Shown: one piece after another, positions 1-11,986 of the stretch | How the letters are laid out: each line of letters begins with the position of its first letter | Position numbering within the stretch: position 1 is the stretch's first letter | Assembly (NCBI GenBank): GCA_029298735.1 | Contig: JANSLP010000057.1 | Coordinates: forward strand, 62,001 to 126,000 | Source: Ophiostoma sp. CBS 140.51 | Taxonomy: Eukaryota; Ascomycota; Sordariomycetes; Ophiostomatales; Ophiostomataceae | Direction: 5' to 3' | DNA length: 64,000 bases | The notes under the pieces: model-generated | Database searches by the model: none | The model's input: the letters and a program-made list of their open reading frames with translations, nothing else | What the model was told of the DNA's origin: nothing | Translations under genes and position numbers: made by a program

Positions 1-2047
1 CCTGGGCGGCACCATACACGGGACGTGGGATGCTCAAAGCCAAAGTTGTCATGGATATCTGGCACCACAAAGACTGCAGTGCCGTACGCATTTTGGGACG
101 TCGCCGTACCCACTCGTGGACGAGACTGTGCATGCTGTAGAGATCATCCGTGCTGTCCTGCACTGAAACAAGAGACCGCTCAATGAGGATGTCCAAGGCA
201 TTGCGAAGGCGTACGCGGACGATACGCTCCAATATGTCTACACCCAGCCGGTCCGGGTTACGCAAGACATTTGGTAATGGTGTAGGCCCCGTTGCAAGCT
301 TCATAATCGCAAAGACGCGCAGCTCTCGTAAGAATATGGACCAAGGTTTGGCAGGTGTTTTGATGCCTTTGGCGGCGAGTGTGGTTTGCCGCCTCTGAGC
401 GGCGTCGGCGGCGTTTTGTTCGTTTTCCTCCTTGAGCGGGTTCGTAGCAGCCTTGACCAGTACGTCGAGGCTAATGTTTTGAAAATGAAAGAAGGAAAAT
501 ATGTGTAGAAGCTCGACGGCATCCCGAAACTTGGCTTGTGGCGCTTTCTCGAGGGTCTCATAGAGTACTTCGTAAGTTGAAAAGACATTAAAACTCTTGT
601 CTTCTTCTTCATCGTGGTGTGCGGTATTAGGTTGACCAGCCTGGGCGTATCGCCGACCATGGTTGGCCTTGATGGTCTCGAGCTGGGCGTTATAAAAGGA
701 CAAGTACTGTGACCATTTCATACCCTTCAAAACGGATGTACCAGCATGCACGAGAGCTAATGGAAGACATCCAAGAGAGTGGCAGATTTTCCGGACATGC
801 CTTCGATTTGATGGTGCAACGTTGGACTGCCCAGCCGCATTCATCAGAAACGTCTCTGCTTCGTCGAGCTCCAGGGCACCTAATTGCATACTTTTCTTTC
901 CAGTATTTCCGTGTACCCTCAGTGTCGGGTTCCGTGTCGTTATCAAAACGCACCCTCTTGTTGCGGCCGGTAAAACCTCATCGATATCTACACCATCGGA
1001 GTCAAGATTGTCGATAATCAGTAGCCATGGCAGCTCACAACTCTCCAGCCATCGTTTTGCGGCAACCGGGTTTGAATGGGCGCCGACTAGCGAGGCGATC
1101 TCGGCATAGCAAGCCGCGACCGTCTTTTGTGAGCTTCCATCAACAACAAAGACGCCCCAGAAGCGGTGCCGAAAATCAAGAGCAAACTTATTGGCGAGCT
1201 CGGTCTTTCCGCATCCGCCCAGCCCGTATATAACAAATCTTTGCTGGTTGGCCTGCCAGGGATCCTTGAAGGCCAGCTTGAGAGTATTTAGCTGCTCCTC
1301 TCGGCCAGAAAAGTAGCTCTTGACAATTCTCGTATTGCAGAAATATTTGTTCTTGACAAGGGAGGCGCTGTTGGCGACTGACTTTGCTACGTCAAGGGCA
1401 TCTCGGACCTAAACGTGTTAATATCTACAGAGAGAATATCTCGTGTGTAGAGAGGAAGACAAGTAAGGAGCAAAAAGACATACGACATGCGTGCTATGTT
1501 GCTGGCCACTCGTCAGAACACCCTCTGCGCAGTTGACATGATATCGAATTTTGCGCGAGAAGTTGTCTTTGCGTGTGTTTGGGTCACCATGGAGCAGGTA
1601 GATTGAACTGAGGAGTGATGCCAGGACATGGTTGTATAAAAGAGCAATTGGATAAACGGCTTCGTGCCAACTTTGGTGTTCGACGTTGGATTCGTATGAT
1701 GACGGCTCGTCTTTGTGCCGCGCTTGAGCCTCGATGATGGATGGAAGTGGCTGTATGGATCCATTGCACTCTTCAAGTGCGGCTGTCGTGCAACGAAGGA
1801 CAGACTGTAAGAGTTCGATATCGTGTGGGAAAGACGTTTGATGCAAGGACGGGCTATGTCGCTCTCGAGTCGCGATGTCGTGTTGTGCTTGAACAACTGT
1901 CGTGAGATCACTGATTATCTCCATAAAGTTGCTCATCCGGGTAAGCGCCGTGTGATCTTGCACGGTTTTTACAGCATCCTTAACTTCCTGGAGACCCTTC
2001 AGCAAGTTACTGGCTCCACGAATCGTGATAGACCCGTCGATCTCCAT
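1..2047 (-). CDS. NB-ARC STAND NTPase, C-terminus beyond the left edge
   Basis: Partial NLR-like signalling NTPase of the kind linked to fungal nonself recognition. Two exons are visible: 2047-1484 (188 codons) and 1408 to the left edge, separated by a 75 bp phase-0 intron (1483-1409, GTATGT...TAG). The second exon stays open to base 1. An in-frame TGA lies just upstream of the ATG at 2047, which supports this start. Motifs: P-loop GLGGCGKT (residues ~250-257), Walker B-like LLIIDNLD (~317-324), the sensor segment GCVLITTR (~340-347), the GxP-type GCLPLAL (~401-407), and a winged-helix segment ending in SLVHEWVR near the left edge. The first ~190 residues match no effector domain I can name. 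TPR or other repeats normally follow NB-ARC and would lie outside the window. The NB-ARC call is firm; the N-terminal role is unknown. Confidence 0.9.
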
Positions 2048-3857
2048 GTCGTTCAGTCGTCAAGTCGTTCGACAGTGTCGACCTGCCTCGTCACCTCATG
2101 CCATGCAGTGGTTCTTTGATTGCAGATCAAGAAACGGGAATATGGCACTAATCATGACGGCCCGAACGGGAGCTAAGAGGGTGGGAAAAAAGAACCAGGG
2201 AAGAACGTGGCAGTAGTCTTTCGACTTCAACGTTGGTCATCCGACAGAGCGCGTGGGTCGGACTGGAAAACTTGGGATCTTGCGTTTGTGGCCAAGAATA
2301 TCCAGTTATTTTCTGCTCTGGAAAAGTCAAAAGATAAGCCAAGGCAAAGTGGCCAAAAGATCTGGCTGGACGTACAGCTGTTCGCGGAGGTGTAATTGGG
2401 GTGAAAAATCCGGGGTTCGGGTGGAAATGGTAACCCTCAGAGAAGAGGACAAGAAAATGAGAGACCATGCTTTGATTTCTCGCTTTTTAGTGACCCAAAA
2501 TAAAGGGGAAATAAAGTAGAGAAGTCAGAGTGGGGGTCAAGACTTCAGCTGGATAAAACCACGTAAAATACAAATCGGGGGACAAGGTGCTGGACAACGT
2601 ATCAAGCTGGTTGATTACCCCCTAGGCGCGTAGCAATGTGCACTTTTACGTAGCCAATACGATGCAGGGTAAGTCCAAACAGTCCACATGTTCCGCACAT
2701 TTGGGGGTTGCAAAATATTTGCATCAAGATGAAGGCTGAAAAATCCCTCGAGCCCTGGAGAAGATATCGACGTAGAGTCCCTGCCTCCTCCATTTTCCGC
2801 TTCAACGGGAAGATCAATCAAAACAAGCCACATCCAGATACTGAGGACTGCCATTCTTATCTCCTTGCAATGCTCATAGCTTTTGGACTTACAGCTTCTA
2901 CTTATCGCGTGGTGAACACTGGGTAAGGCGTGGGTGTTGTCATCCCGCCAGCCACGATTGCCTGCCAGGCTTGCTGCCGCTGCCCATGCCCATGTTTCCG
3001 CTGGCCGTGCCGCTGAGGCACAGATACTTGGCACTGGATGACCACTTTGAGATGGCCGGGTTCCGACCAGGGGAAGGAATGCATTGCATGTTACGAAAAG
3101 TTAAGAGGGCTTGCAAACACACATGGCCCACACGGATGCATGGACAAGGGCTGATAAGTGGTCGATGTTTCAAGTGCAATGTGTGATTTTAAGAAAGGGA
3201 CATTCCGCCCAGCTTGCACACAGTGCTTGGGTTTTCATATATGTACAAAGTACAAAGTAGGTTGTGTACGTACCGGAACTCGCTACCAACGGATGTATTC
3301 TTGAGACAATTAATGTGCAAAAGTCTCACAGAAAACTGCACAAGTTGGCACATGCTCCCACCATCACACACCCAGCTGGCTTGTTGATTTGTTGACTTTT
3401 TTTTTCAGATGGGGGTCCTTTTGTGCCCCCTCTTTTTCCAGCCAACATATCACACAATTCAACCAAACTCTGTCGGCGGCAAGCCGTTTCTTTTTCTCAC
3501 TGACTTCCCCTCTTCCACGTCGTATTATGTCTTGTCTTGACCAATCTAAATTTAGGCAGGGTTAGGAGGAGGGACTGTGTGAAGGAAGGAGTCTTGCACA
3601 ACGTACAACGGCATACAGAGTACAGGCTACATGGCAGCGGAAATTTTTCTTTGAGGCTCTTTGTTTGTGAGAGGAAGGCGCTCTTTCACTCGTACACTCT
3701 CCTTGCTTTCCAACGGCCTCTCACAGCCAAAATAATTGTCAAACATGTTTAGACTTGCCTCACATTTTTAGCTTTCAACATTACAATACATCGTCACTTT
3801 TCCCTCTCAACGTCCAATTCAGTGTATATTGTTCAATTCAAACTCAATACAGCCAGC
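2048..3857. other. Intergenic, no gene supported
   Basis: Divergent promoter space between the NB-ARC gene (minus) and the P450 gene (plus). Only short ORFs with no recognisable motif occur. The last ~450 bp before the P450 start contain CT-rich tracts and a poly-T run near 3399, typical of fungal promoters. Nothing else is supported. Confidence 0.6.
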
Positions 3858-5701
3858 ATGAATACAACAAACAGCACAGACTCCGGGCTGTCCAGAATGT
3901 TGGCAGCACAGGGCGACCGACGCAACATTCTTTACTTATCGACAATCTCGGTCTTCATCGGACTTTTTTCCTATTTCTATGTTCAGAAACGAAGCCAGAA
4001 AAAGGTATGGATATCGTATATTGTCCACAATTTTTTTCTTTTCTATTTGACTCACTAACGACTGTGTGTCCTTGTAGCTGGAAGCCGCTCTGGCCGAGCA
4101 ACACCATTGCTCTCCAGTCCTTCCATATGTCCCGTACAAATGGCCTCTAGCCATCGATCTTCTCACAAAGCAATACAAGATTTTGTCCGGAAAACACACC
4201 TTTGAAGAACTGACGCCATACTTTGATATCGCACTCACTTGCTGCATTCACTTTTTCGGTGTTACCGGCTACTTCACAACGGATCCGGAGAATATCGAGG
4301 CTATCTTGTCAACAAATTTCAAAGACTACATTCTCGGTAGTCGCCGCTTGGCCTCGTTCCCACTATTGGGCGAGGGCATATTTTCACAGGATGGGACGCC
4401 ATGGAAACATTCACGGGAGCTGATCCGCCGTCAGTTTGTCCGCGTACAAAAGCAGACTCCCCAGGCTTTGACTGTGCACGTTGAGGAGCTCGTGGGCGAC
4501 ATTCAAAAGACCGCCGGCGACGGTGTCGTGGATTTACGGCCACTCATGTTTGAGTATACACTCAACACCACGACAATGCTTCTCTTTGGCGAGCCCCGCA
4601 GCAACATGGATGAAGAAAAGCGCAACGCAGTTCGCGATGACTTTGATGCTGCTTCCTTTGCCGTAGGCATCCGTGTTCGACTTGCCGATGGTGCATTTCT
4701 CTACAACCCACCACGGTTTCAAAAGGCGTGCAAGGCGGTGCGTGAATGGGCCACATTCTTCGCAGCCAAGGCCATGCAGTACAAAGACCACTATGGTGAG
4801 GAGGCAGCTGCTGAAAAATACGCCTTTATCATCGATCTGTGGAGAGAGATGCAGGACGTTGATCTGGTCCGTGATCAGCTTCTTCACATTCTTGTGGCTG
4901 GACGGGATTCGACGGCAAGTCTGCTGTCCTGGACTTTGTAAGTTTTTCCCCTGTTGCATCGTAATAACCTGACCACCACATTTAACATGAAGACCAGCTT
5001 CCACCTTGTTCGTAACTCGGATGTCATGGACCGCCTAAGAAATGAAATCTCGACTATCCCCGCCGAGGAGCCCATTACGCGGGATCAAATCCAAAAACTA
5101 TCTTTTCTCCGGTGTTGTTTGAATGAGAGTAAGTCATATTCCTGCCGTTTGGTTTGAAACCCGCCGTACTAATGACTTCTAGCACTGCGCCTGTATCCAA
5201 CTTTGCCAATGAACATTCGTTTTGTCAACGAAACAACCGTTTTGCCTCGTGGCGGCGGACAAGACGGTCGTTCGCCGGTTCTGCTGCCCAAGGGGACAGG
5301 CATCGCTTTCTCAATCTATCATCTACATCGCCTTGAGTCCATATACGGACCTGATTCGAGATTGTATCGCCCACAACGGTGGGAAAGCGGCGAGCTAATC
5401 AAGAAAGCACGGCCTGGTGCCGGCTTTGTTGACTTTAACGGAGGCCCAAGAACTTGTCTCGGAAGTAAGTACATTGTATCACTTTTTCCCCCTGCCTTCT
5501 TCCAATTCTCTCGACACTAACACAACTGCAGAGGATTTTGCTCTGATGGAGGCAAGTTACGCCATTATCAGAGTTCTCCAAGCGTATCCCAATATGAGAC
5601 TCGCTCCTGGGATCCCAAATGAACCGGTTGGCGCTGAGCAGCAAACTTACACCATCGGTTTGTATCCGACAGATGGTGTTCATGTAGCTCTCAGTGAATA
5701 G
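3858..5701 (+). CDS. Cytochrome P450, CYP52-like (fatty-acid/alkane hydroxylase type)
   Basis: Membrane-bound haem monooxygenase. Five exons: 3858-4004, 4078-4937, 4998-5128, 5183-5464 and 5532-5701. They join in frame to 529 residues. Introns have consensus donors (GTATGG or GTAAGT) and CTAAC/CTGAC/CTAAT-type branch points. Residues ~24-42 form a single hydrophobic ER anchor. Landmarks: I-helix AGRDSTA (323-329), K-helix E379-T-L-R382, a PERF-like YRPQRWE, and haem loop FNGGPRTCLG (464-473) with Cys471 as the thiolate ligand, followed by KDFALMEA. The haem loop and the SWTFFHLVR segment resemble the CYP52/CYP539/CYP584 group, which terminally hydroxylates n-alkanes and fatty acids. The substrate here is inferred only. 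The ATG at 3858 is chosen because the open frame further upstream has no ATG. Confidence 0.93.
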
Positions 5702-6146
5702 TAGCCTTACTTTGTATTCTTTTTGATATGTTTAAAACAGCGTATTATCATGACATTTTACTTTTGCAAAAAAAAACATCACCGACCCAAGAATAAAACC
5801 ACAATTATTAAATGAGGACTGTTGCTATATATATCTTCGTAGCCTACCCCTCCTCCAGCCCCCCTGAGGCACTCCATACTGCAGGATATATGGCTCTCTT
5901 TTATGGCTCTCTTTGCAGAGAACCATAGCAGGGGACGCGGTACGGTATGCTTCAGTGTCGTGACCCCTCGTTATCTCTCCATAATCCTAATAGAAAACAG
6001 CTGAAAATTCCTCTGTCTTGCTTTTCTATTCTTTTTTTTCTTTACTCAACCCCTCCCCAAGCTCATACTTTACCTTCTTTTCATTTTCTCTCCAACCCTA
6101 TCCAAGCCCATCTTCTAATCTTCTTTCGCGCATATCAACAACTGCT
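5702..6146. other. Intergenic: P450 3' end and HET promoter
   Basis: Contains the likely 3' UTR of the P450, with an A-rich stretch around 5768-5775 and an AATAAA-like run near 5790. A CT-rich leader follows directly before the HET gene. No gene is seen. Confidence 0.5.
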
Positions 6147-8228
6147 ATGGCTGAACGTAACGAGGAGTTTCCTTATCCTCCATTACAGCCCAACACAGAC
6201 AGTATTCGCATACTCACCTTAGCTGCTGGCCGGTTTTCCGATCCTGTGTTGTGTTGCTCATTGCACTCCGTCAGCTTCGAAGATAGGCCGAGATATGCCG
6301 CCCTTTCCTACACCTGGGGCTACTCCCACCAGGACACAGCTCGAGTTCCACTGTCAAATGACGGCATGTTCTCGACAGCCCGGTCAACCGCGTCCATGCA
6401 ACTGCGTCTTCCCGACTTACCGTGCATCCATATCAACGACATGCCCTTTTATATCACGCACAATCTCTACCTGGTACTCCTACATTTACGCTCACCCTAC
6501 CAACCGGCATACCTGTGGATCGACGCCATCTGCATCAACCAAAACGACGATGATGAGCGCAACTTGCAGGTATCCCTCATGTCGGAAATTTACACGACGG
6601 CAACACGCGTCCTTGCGTGGATTGGTATGAAGAATTACACGGAAATGGCGGGGCTATTTAACTCCATGGCAATCTCGTGCGGCGCGGGCGAGTCGCAGTA
6701 CGCGGCCATTGATCTTGCAACAGCCACGCCGATAACATCGCCGATATCACCGTCATCATCATCCTCGTCACCGATCAACACAAAGCCCCGACGCTACTCC
6801 CGGGAGCCCAACAGAGAAAACCTTCGCCGTATCACAAGCAGTGCTTATTGGACACGATTGTGGATTGTACAGGAAACTCACTTGGCCCACGCCCTCGACA
6901 TCGTCTATGGTGCAGAGGTGTGGCCCTTTGAGCGTCTCTGGGAGTACGTCCTGTCCGCAAAACAGGATTTACCAACGTCCGACTCGCTTGCTGCCATGGA
7001 ACAGGTTGCCGAAATCAAGAAGATGCGATACCAAAGCTCGCTGACTATTGAAAATCTGATTGAGCGGTTTTCCGCCAGCGGCTGTCAAGAGTTCCGCGAC
7101 CATGTGTTTGGTCTACTAGGATGCGCCGTCGATGTGCAAGCAACGGTCTCTGAAGAGGATGAGCTCGCCCTCCTAGAAACACAACCACAACGGCGAGGCA
7201 TCGGGCTTATTTTTGTTGACTACAATTGTTCTTTTTACACCATCTGGGCCAATGTGGTCAACTTTTGTTACTTCCAGGCAGAGGAGGTTAATATTCGTGC
7301 GCAGTTCTCGGACCCAGAGCCTTTCAAAACTATCAGCGAACGAAAATTTCGCATTGTTCGAGCGGCGGCTGTTGTTCAGAGTGCTCTCGGGCAGAAGGTA
7401 GCCGACGAACTCGCGAACCATATGGACGTCCCAACTCTCAGTGGTCTAGAGATTGCACCCATCACGGCTACAGGATACATTGCTGGAACCATTGGGCGTA
7501 TCGGGCCACAGTACGCTTCGCTCATGCGCTCGTCAAAGGCACGACAAGACTGGCGCAGGGCGTGGTACGACTACTACAAAAACGACGTGAATCAGTCAAA
7601 AGATACCTCTGTCAACAATGAGAGGATGGAGACACTCCGGAGGATTGATGACGAGTACATGGTCAAGCTACGGCACTGTGACAGTGCAGTCATCAGTCGG
7701 ATCCGACAAATTCGAGATGCATCGGTTGTGGCCCAGATGGAGCCATCTGGAATAGAGGAACGTCGTACTCAAAAGGACGCCATCACTAACGAGTATCAGT
7801 CCTTGTGGGCGGCTATGCCGGGAGACGAAGAACGTCCTGTCATTTGTGCAGGGACTAACAATATGATGGGACTGGTCCCTTCATCAGCTGAGCCGGGCGA
7901 TGTCGTTGTACGGTTTTGGAATTGCGATACTGCGATTGTGATGCGGGCTGTGGCCAATGAAGCAGAAGGATCTTCAACAAAAGATCCAACGGCATTTCTG
8001 CTCGTGGGCGTAGCTAACATGGCGAACGTCAACGACTGCGTGTCCAATGTTGGTCAAGATAAGCACGCCGAGCAGTGCATCACTGGAACGTGCAAGGGCT
8101 ACGAGATCAAGTCGGGATACTTGGGGTTCATACATGTCGATTTGACGTTGAGAACGTTGCAAACCATAACGGCAAACACCACTGTATATGGTCCACAAGG
8201 AGGAGTTTCTTGGGTTCGTGGGGTGTGA
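6147..8228 (+). CDS. HET-domain (heterokaryon incompatibility) protein
   Basis: Intact single-exon gene, 693 residues from the first ATG (6147). The frame is open upstream to about 6018 but has no ATG there. HET domain blocks in order: YAALSYTWG (~51-59), LWIDAICINQ (~122-131) followed by ERNLQVSLMSEIY and RVLAWIG, then YWTRLWIVQE (~233-242). A serine-rich insert lies between blocks 2 and 3 (~205-215). The C-terminal third carries the usual HET-protein tail (MGLVPSSAEPGDVVV...FLLVGVANM). HET proteins trigger cell death after fusion of incompatible hyphae; which allele or partner it senses cannot be read from the sequence. It lies on the same strand as the P450, with a 445 bp gap. Confidence 0.93.
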   Translation: MAERNEEFPYPPLQPNTDSIRILTLAAGRFSDPVLCCSLHSVSFEDRPRYAALSYTWGYSHQDTARVPLSNDGMFSTARSTASMQLRLPDLPCIHINDMPFYITHNLYLVLLHLRSPYQPAYLWIDAICINQNDDDERNLQVSLMSEIYTTATRVLAWIGMKNYTEMAGLFNSMAISCGAGESQYAAIDLATATPITSPISPSSSSSSPINTKPRRYSREPNRENLRRITSSAYWTRLWIVQETHLAHALDIVYGAEVWPFERLWEYVLSAKQDLPTSDSLAAMEQVAEIKKMRYQSSLTIENLIERFSASGCQEFRDHVFGLLGCAVDVQATVSEEDELALLETQPQRRGIGLIFVDYNCSFYTIWANVVNFCYFQAEEVNIRAQFSDPEPFKTISERKFRIVRAAAVVQSALGQKVADELANHMDVPTLSGLEIAPITATGYIAGTIGRIGPQYASLMRSSKARQDWRRAWYDYYKNDVNQSKDTSVNNERMETLRRIDDEYMVKLRHCDSAVISRIRQIRDASVVAQMEPSGIEERRTQKDAITNEYQSLWAAMPGDEERPVICAGTNNMMGLVPSSAEPGDVVVRFWNCDTAIVMRAVANEAEGSSTKDPTAFLLVGVANMANVNDCVSNVGQDKHAEQCITGTCKGYEIKSGYLGFIHVDLTLRTLQTITANTTVYGPQGGVSWVRGV

Positions 8229-8327
8229 GGTAGATACTCCGTAGACTGGGAAAAGAAAGACAAGGAAAGACAAGGCAATCATTCCTACCTTTCATCCATA
8301 CCAAATCAAACAAACATTCGACTTGTC

Positions 8328-9300
8328 TCACTTCTGCTTCTTTTTATTGTCTTCCTCCTCCTTCTTTTCCGCATCGCTAGACAGCTCGGCCTGCACTTCG
8401 CGCACAAGTCCCATGGCAATGTCCGCGCTGACAGCAGTCATTAGATGCCACCAGCCATGCAGCTCCAAGAGCCACGCCCAAGGCAGTCCCATCTTGGACC
8501 GCAGGTATCGAAGCTGGGCACAAAACTCCAGGTCAATGTTCCACAGGCCGAAGCCCACCAGTAGCAGGATTAATGCTCGGCGTCCACGGATCCTCCAGTC
8601 GGCACACTTGTCTGCCGGGAACGCGGGCACACGCCAGTGGAAGAGGTAGTGGCCGCGTAGGACGATCAGAGTCAGAATGGTTCCAAAGGCAATGGAGTGG
8701 TACAGGATGTTGGCGGTCCAGATATAAAAGGCCGAGAAGAGCGGAAAGATGACTGCTAGGCCGACACTGACAAGTTTGTTGTATGCAGATGTCCTCTGAA
8801 TGTTCAGTGCACCCAAGAGCAAAGACCAAGTAAGGCCCAGCATGGCGAGCTCATCGGCAAACTGCATGGTTTGGCGCATCGACGCGTGGAAGAGAAATGA
8901 GCCAATGCCCAGTAGGAGCAGCGAAACGGCCATGAAGTCCACCTTGGGGGCAAAGAGGCCTCGGCTGCCCGGGCCATACATGTAGCAAAGAGCATAGTAG
9001 ACTGAAAGTATTGAGTGAGCTTCGATGATCCACGGTCGGAGTGCAAACAAGCGGCTACGTGACCTACCATATGCCAAGTTGGTCAGAGAATTGATAAACT
9101 CTGTGAGATAGGCCGAGACAGCGTAATCTTCTTCGCAAAAGCTTAATAAGATAATCGTTAGCCTTTTTTTATCGGGTATTAAGAAAGTAGTAGCGTCAGT
9201 TTCTTGGCTTGTTTTCTTACTTGGCTTTGCTCGTCGGCGGACTCCACCTCCCATTCATCGCCTGAGGGTCGCCATAATAGTGGATGTTGTGGTGTCCCAT
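8328..9300 (-). CDS. Alkaline ceramidase
   Basis: Integral ER membrane hydrolase that splits ceramides into a sphingoid base and a fatty acid (ceramidase family PF05875, CREST superfamily; YPC1/YDC1/ACER relatives). Three exons, 9300-9221, 9141-9068 and 9001-8328, with 79 and 66 bp introns, join in frame to 275 residues. Splicing restores the conserved segments SKANFCEEDYAVSAYL and TNLAYVYYALCYMYG. Putative zinc and catalytic residues keep family spacing: Ser86, His90, Asp101 (GSFLFHASMRQ...FADEL) and His233/His237 (ELHGWWHL). Glu30, Glu31 and Glu41 match the calcium-site region. Several hydrophobic spans fit a seven-helix protein. The tail ends in KKQK, a KKxx ER-retrieval signal. The start at 9300 (MGHHNIHYYGDPQAMNGRW) is preferred over the unspliced frame. 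Confidence 0.95.
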
Positions 9301-10181
9301 TTTGAGATCACTTTAAGGGACTTCTTCAGCGTTATACTGCTCTTTGCTCTTTTGTTGGTGCGATTTGGTCGTAATAGAGACGCGCTGCTGTGTCGTGAAG
9401 GAGAAAAAAATTGGCACGAGCAATGAACGGATACACGCGTCGGGAGATGACAGAGAACCAGCGTGGGGTGAAATCGCGGTTAAATTTGATTGGACACCGT
9501 AAATGGGTATTGAAACGAGGGAGGCTGAAAATGGCACATAGGAGTCAGTGCACGACGTACCCCTTACCCATGTCAACAATTAATGACCTGTTTTCACTGC
9601 TAAAAATAAAACCCAAATACATATGCGTGGCAAGTCTCTACTCTTCCACAAATGTGTGCTTTCTTCGTCTTCAATTACATATGTTATATAGACGAATTGA
9701 TAATAAATCGACACGCCCAGCTTGGAGGTTTGGCAGCTATGAGGCAGCAAACGAATCCACGAGCAGGTGCTTGACGTGCCAGAATGTGCTCAAAAAGCGC
9801 ATATCCCACTGCGCTGGATATACCAACCTTATCAGTAACATGATCAGTAACTTGAGCATCTTAAACGACCGGCCATGGACCAAAACACAACGAGCCGAGA
9901 AAGCACGCACTCGGCAGATCGCTCGTCCCAGTCCACCTCGACCCTCTCCATTTCAATGCCTGGCTCAGTAGATTTTCCCTCGACTGTTGTAGCACCCAAG
10001 GCCTCCCATCTGCGCGCCACGGCTGCTTCCACCATATCACCGCCCGGCGCTCTTCACTCAGATTCAAACTCGTATAAATATTTCACGTATATATACAGAC
10101 TGCATATGTAGGACGGATGCGCCGACACGACATTGCAAGAGTCACCACCACCAGCGACGCCACATTGACTCCGTCCCTCCC
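9301..10181. other. Intergenic, no gene supported
   Basis: Ceramidase promoter followed by the 3' flank of the carboxylesterase. The open frames at 9411-9971 (plus) and 9875-10111 (plus) show no domain or splice support. I do not call genes here. Confidence 0.5.
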
Positions 10182-11986
10182 TTAGTCAAAACCAATCGAG
10201 TTGAAGTAGGCGCATGTCGGGCAGGTTGAGTTGGGGCACAGGCTGTCGACCAGGCTGCCGTTGACCAGTTGCGTGACCTTGTTGTCGGCAGCGACGTACA
10301 GCGTGGTGTTGGAAGTGGCGTCGTACACGGGCCAGGTGAAGGAGCCGGTGGTCGGGTGCGCGGAGGCGTTGCGCGCGAACGAGAGCCAAAGTTCTAGGTC
10401 GTTAGTGATGGAGAACATGAGAGAAAACGGGACGAAAAGGCAAAGGACAAAGGCAAAACATACCCTGCAGCGTTGCGCTGACTTGCCACTCGAACTCGGT
10501 TGAGTTACCGCGGTACTCCCAGTGCGTGCCGAAGATCAGAGGCAGTTCGGCTGGCGTTGTTAGTTACGTACTCTAAAGAACAACGCAAATCGGTGGAAAC
10601 TGTCAACATACCGCTGTGGGAAGCACCAATCCACGGCTGGGGCGAGATGTTGGAGAAATTGCCGGCATAGTAGTAGCGGTAGGTGGGCAGCTGGTACTTG
10701 GTGCGGAGACTGGCTATGTTAGTGTGTACGAAGCAACGAAACAACGAAACAACGCAACAACAAGATCAGAGGAGGGGCGGGGGCGGGTGGACATACGCAA
10801 TTTCCGTTGAGACCGGGCAAATGATGTTGTTCAAGCCGGCCTCCCAGGTGGCCTGGGTCTGGCCAGACGACGGACTGAAGCCAGCACCCTCGTTGTCGTT
10901 GTTGCCGTTGATGAGAGGCTGTTTTTGTCAGTGGTTGAAAGAAAGAGGACCGAAAAAAAAGATGACATCACATACCACATCGGCCACCAGGCCCTGCTGA
11001 ATGCGCGCCTCCAGGTCGGCGTACATGGTGATGTTGTCCGCAATGGGGCCAAAGTGCACGCTGGACGACGTGGAGACGAGCTGGGCGAGGGTTTCGGCGT
11101 CGACTCCCTGCACACACTTGATTTCGTCCTCGGCTGCGAGTCCGCCGCAGCCGACCTGGCCGGCGATGGTGGAGAAGGCATCAAAGTTGGGCGCCTTGAG
11201 GTTGCCGGCGGCGCCCGAATCGGCGATGAGGCCCGTGACAATGGGGTCGGCGTAGTAGCCGTACGCGTAGTAGGCGACGGCCATGGCGCCGGCCGACTGG
11301 CCCCAGAGGGTGATGCGCGACGGATCGCCGCCAAAGGCTTCGGCGTTGTCGCGGGTCCACTCGACCGCCTGGCGGATGTCCTGCAGGCCGAGGTTCTGGT
11401 ACTGGCCGCGGGCCGCAGGGAAGCCGAAGATGTTGAGGCGGTAGTTGATGGTGACAACAATGTGCGCCTGCGTGGCATTGACCCACTGATCGGGGATCTT
11501 GTAGAGCGAGTTGGCGCCGCCGCCAGTGAAGCCGCCGCCCGGAATGTACACGAAGACGGGCAAGCCGGCCACCTCGGTAGGGTCCGGGTGCAGGGGCGCG
11601 TACACGTTCAGGTATAGGCAGTCCTCCGAGTCGGGCCCGTTGATTAGGAACTGCGGCTCGTATGCCGTGTAGATAGTCGTGGCATTGCTTGTCTGCTGCT
11701 TGCACGACGGCTGGAATGCCACCGTGTCGATGGGCGCGTTGCCGTATACCTTCTGTGGCGGCTTAAAGCGCAGGGCGCCCACAGGCGGCAGCGCGTAAGG
11801 CACACCCAGAAACTGGCGCGTGCCCGCGGCCGTCGCGTTTACAAAGCCGTGCAGCTGGCCGCTGGTGGTGTCGATGCTGAGGCTGGCCGCGCTGGCGCTG
11901 GCGCTGCGGCTGGACAACATAGGCCGGGGGACCAGTGCCGCAGCACTGGCCACGAGGACAGACAGGATGGCCGCGGTATGCATCAT
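10182..11986 (-). CDS. Secreted type-B carboxylesterase/lipase
   Basis: Alpha/beta-hydrolase of the carboxylesterase type-B family (PF00135), predicted to be secreted. Five exons: 11986-10976, 10918-10797, 10709-10612, 10550-10464 and 10393-10182. They sum to 509 codons plus stop with all junctions in frame. The N-terminus MMHTAAILSVLVASAAALV is a signal peptide. Oxyanion-hole GGGF is at ~150-153, the signature EDCLYLNV at 121-128, and the nucleophile elbow GQSAG with Ser231. The triad is completed by Glu347 (NEGAGF) and probably His409 (GASHSAELPLIFG). Gln replaces the more common Glu in GESAG, which is frequent in fungal members. The substrate (ester, sterol ester or lipid) is not predictable. 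The start could be either of two adjacent ATGs (11986 or 11983). Confidence 0.93.

Noticed and set aside
9411..9971. 186-codon plus-strand ORF
   Set aside because: No ATG at its start, no motif, and it overlaps the ceramidase upstream region.
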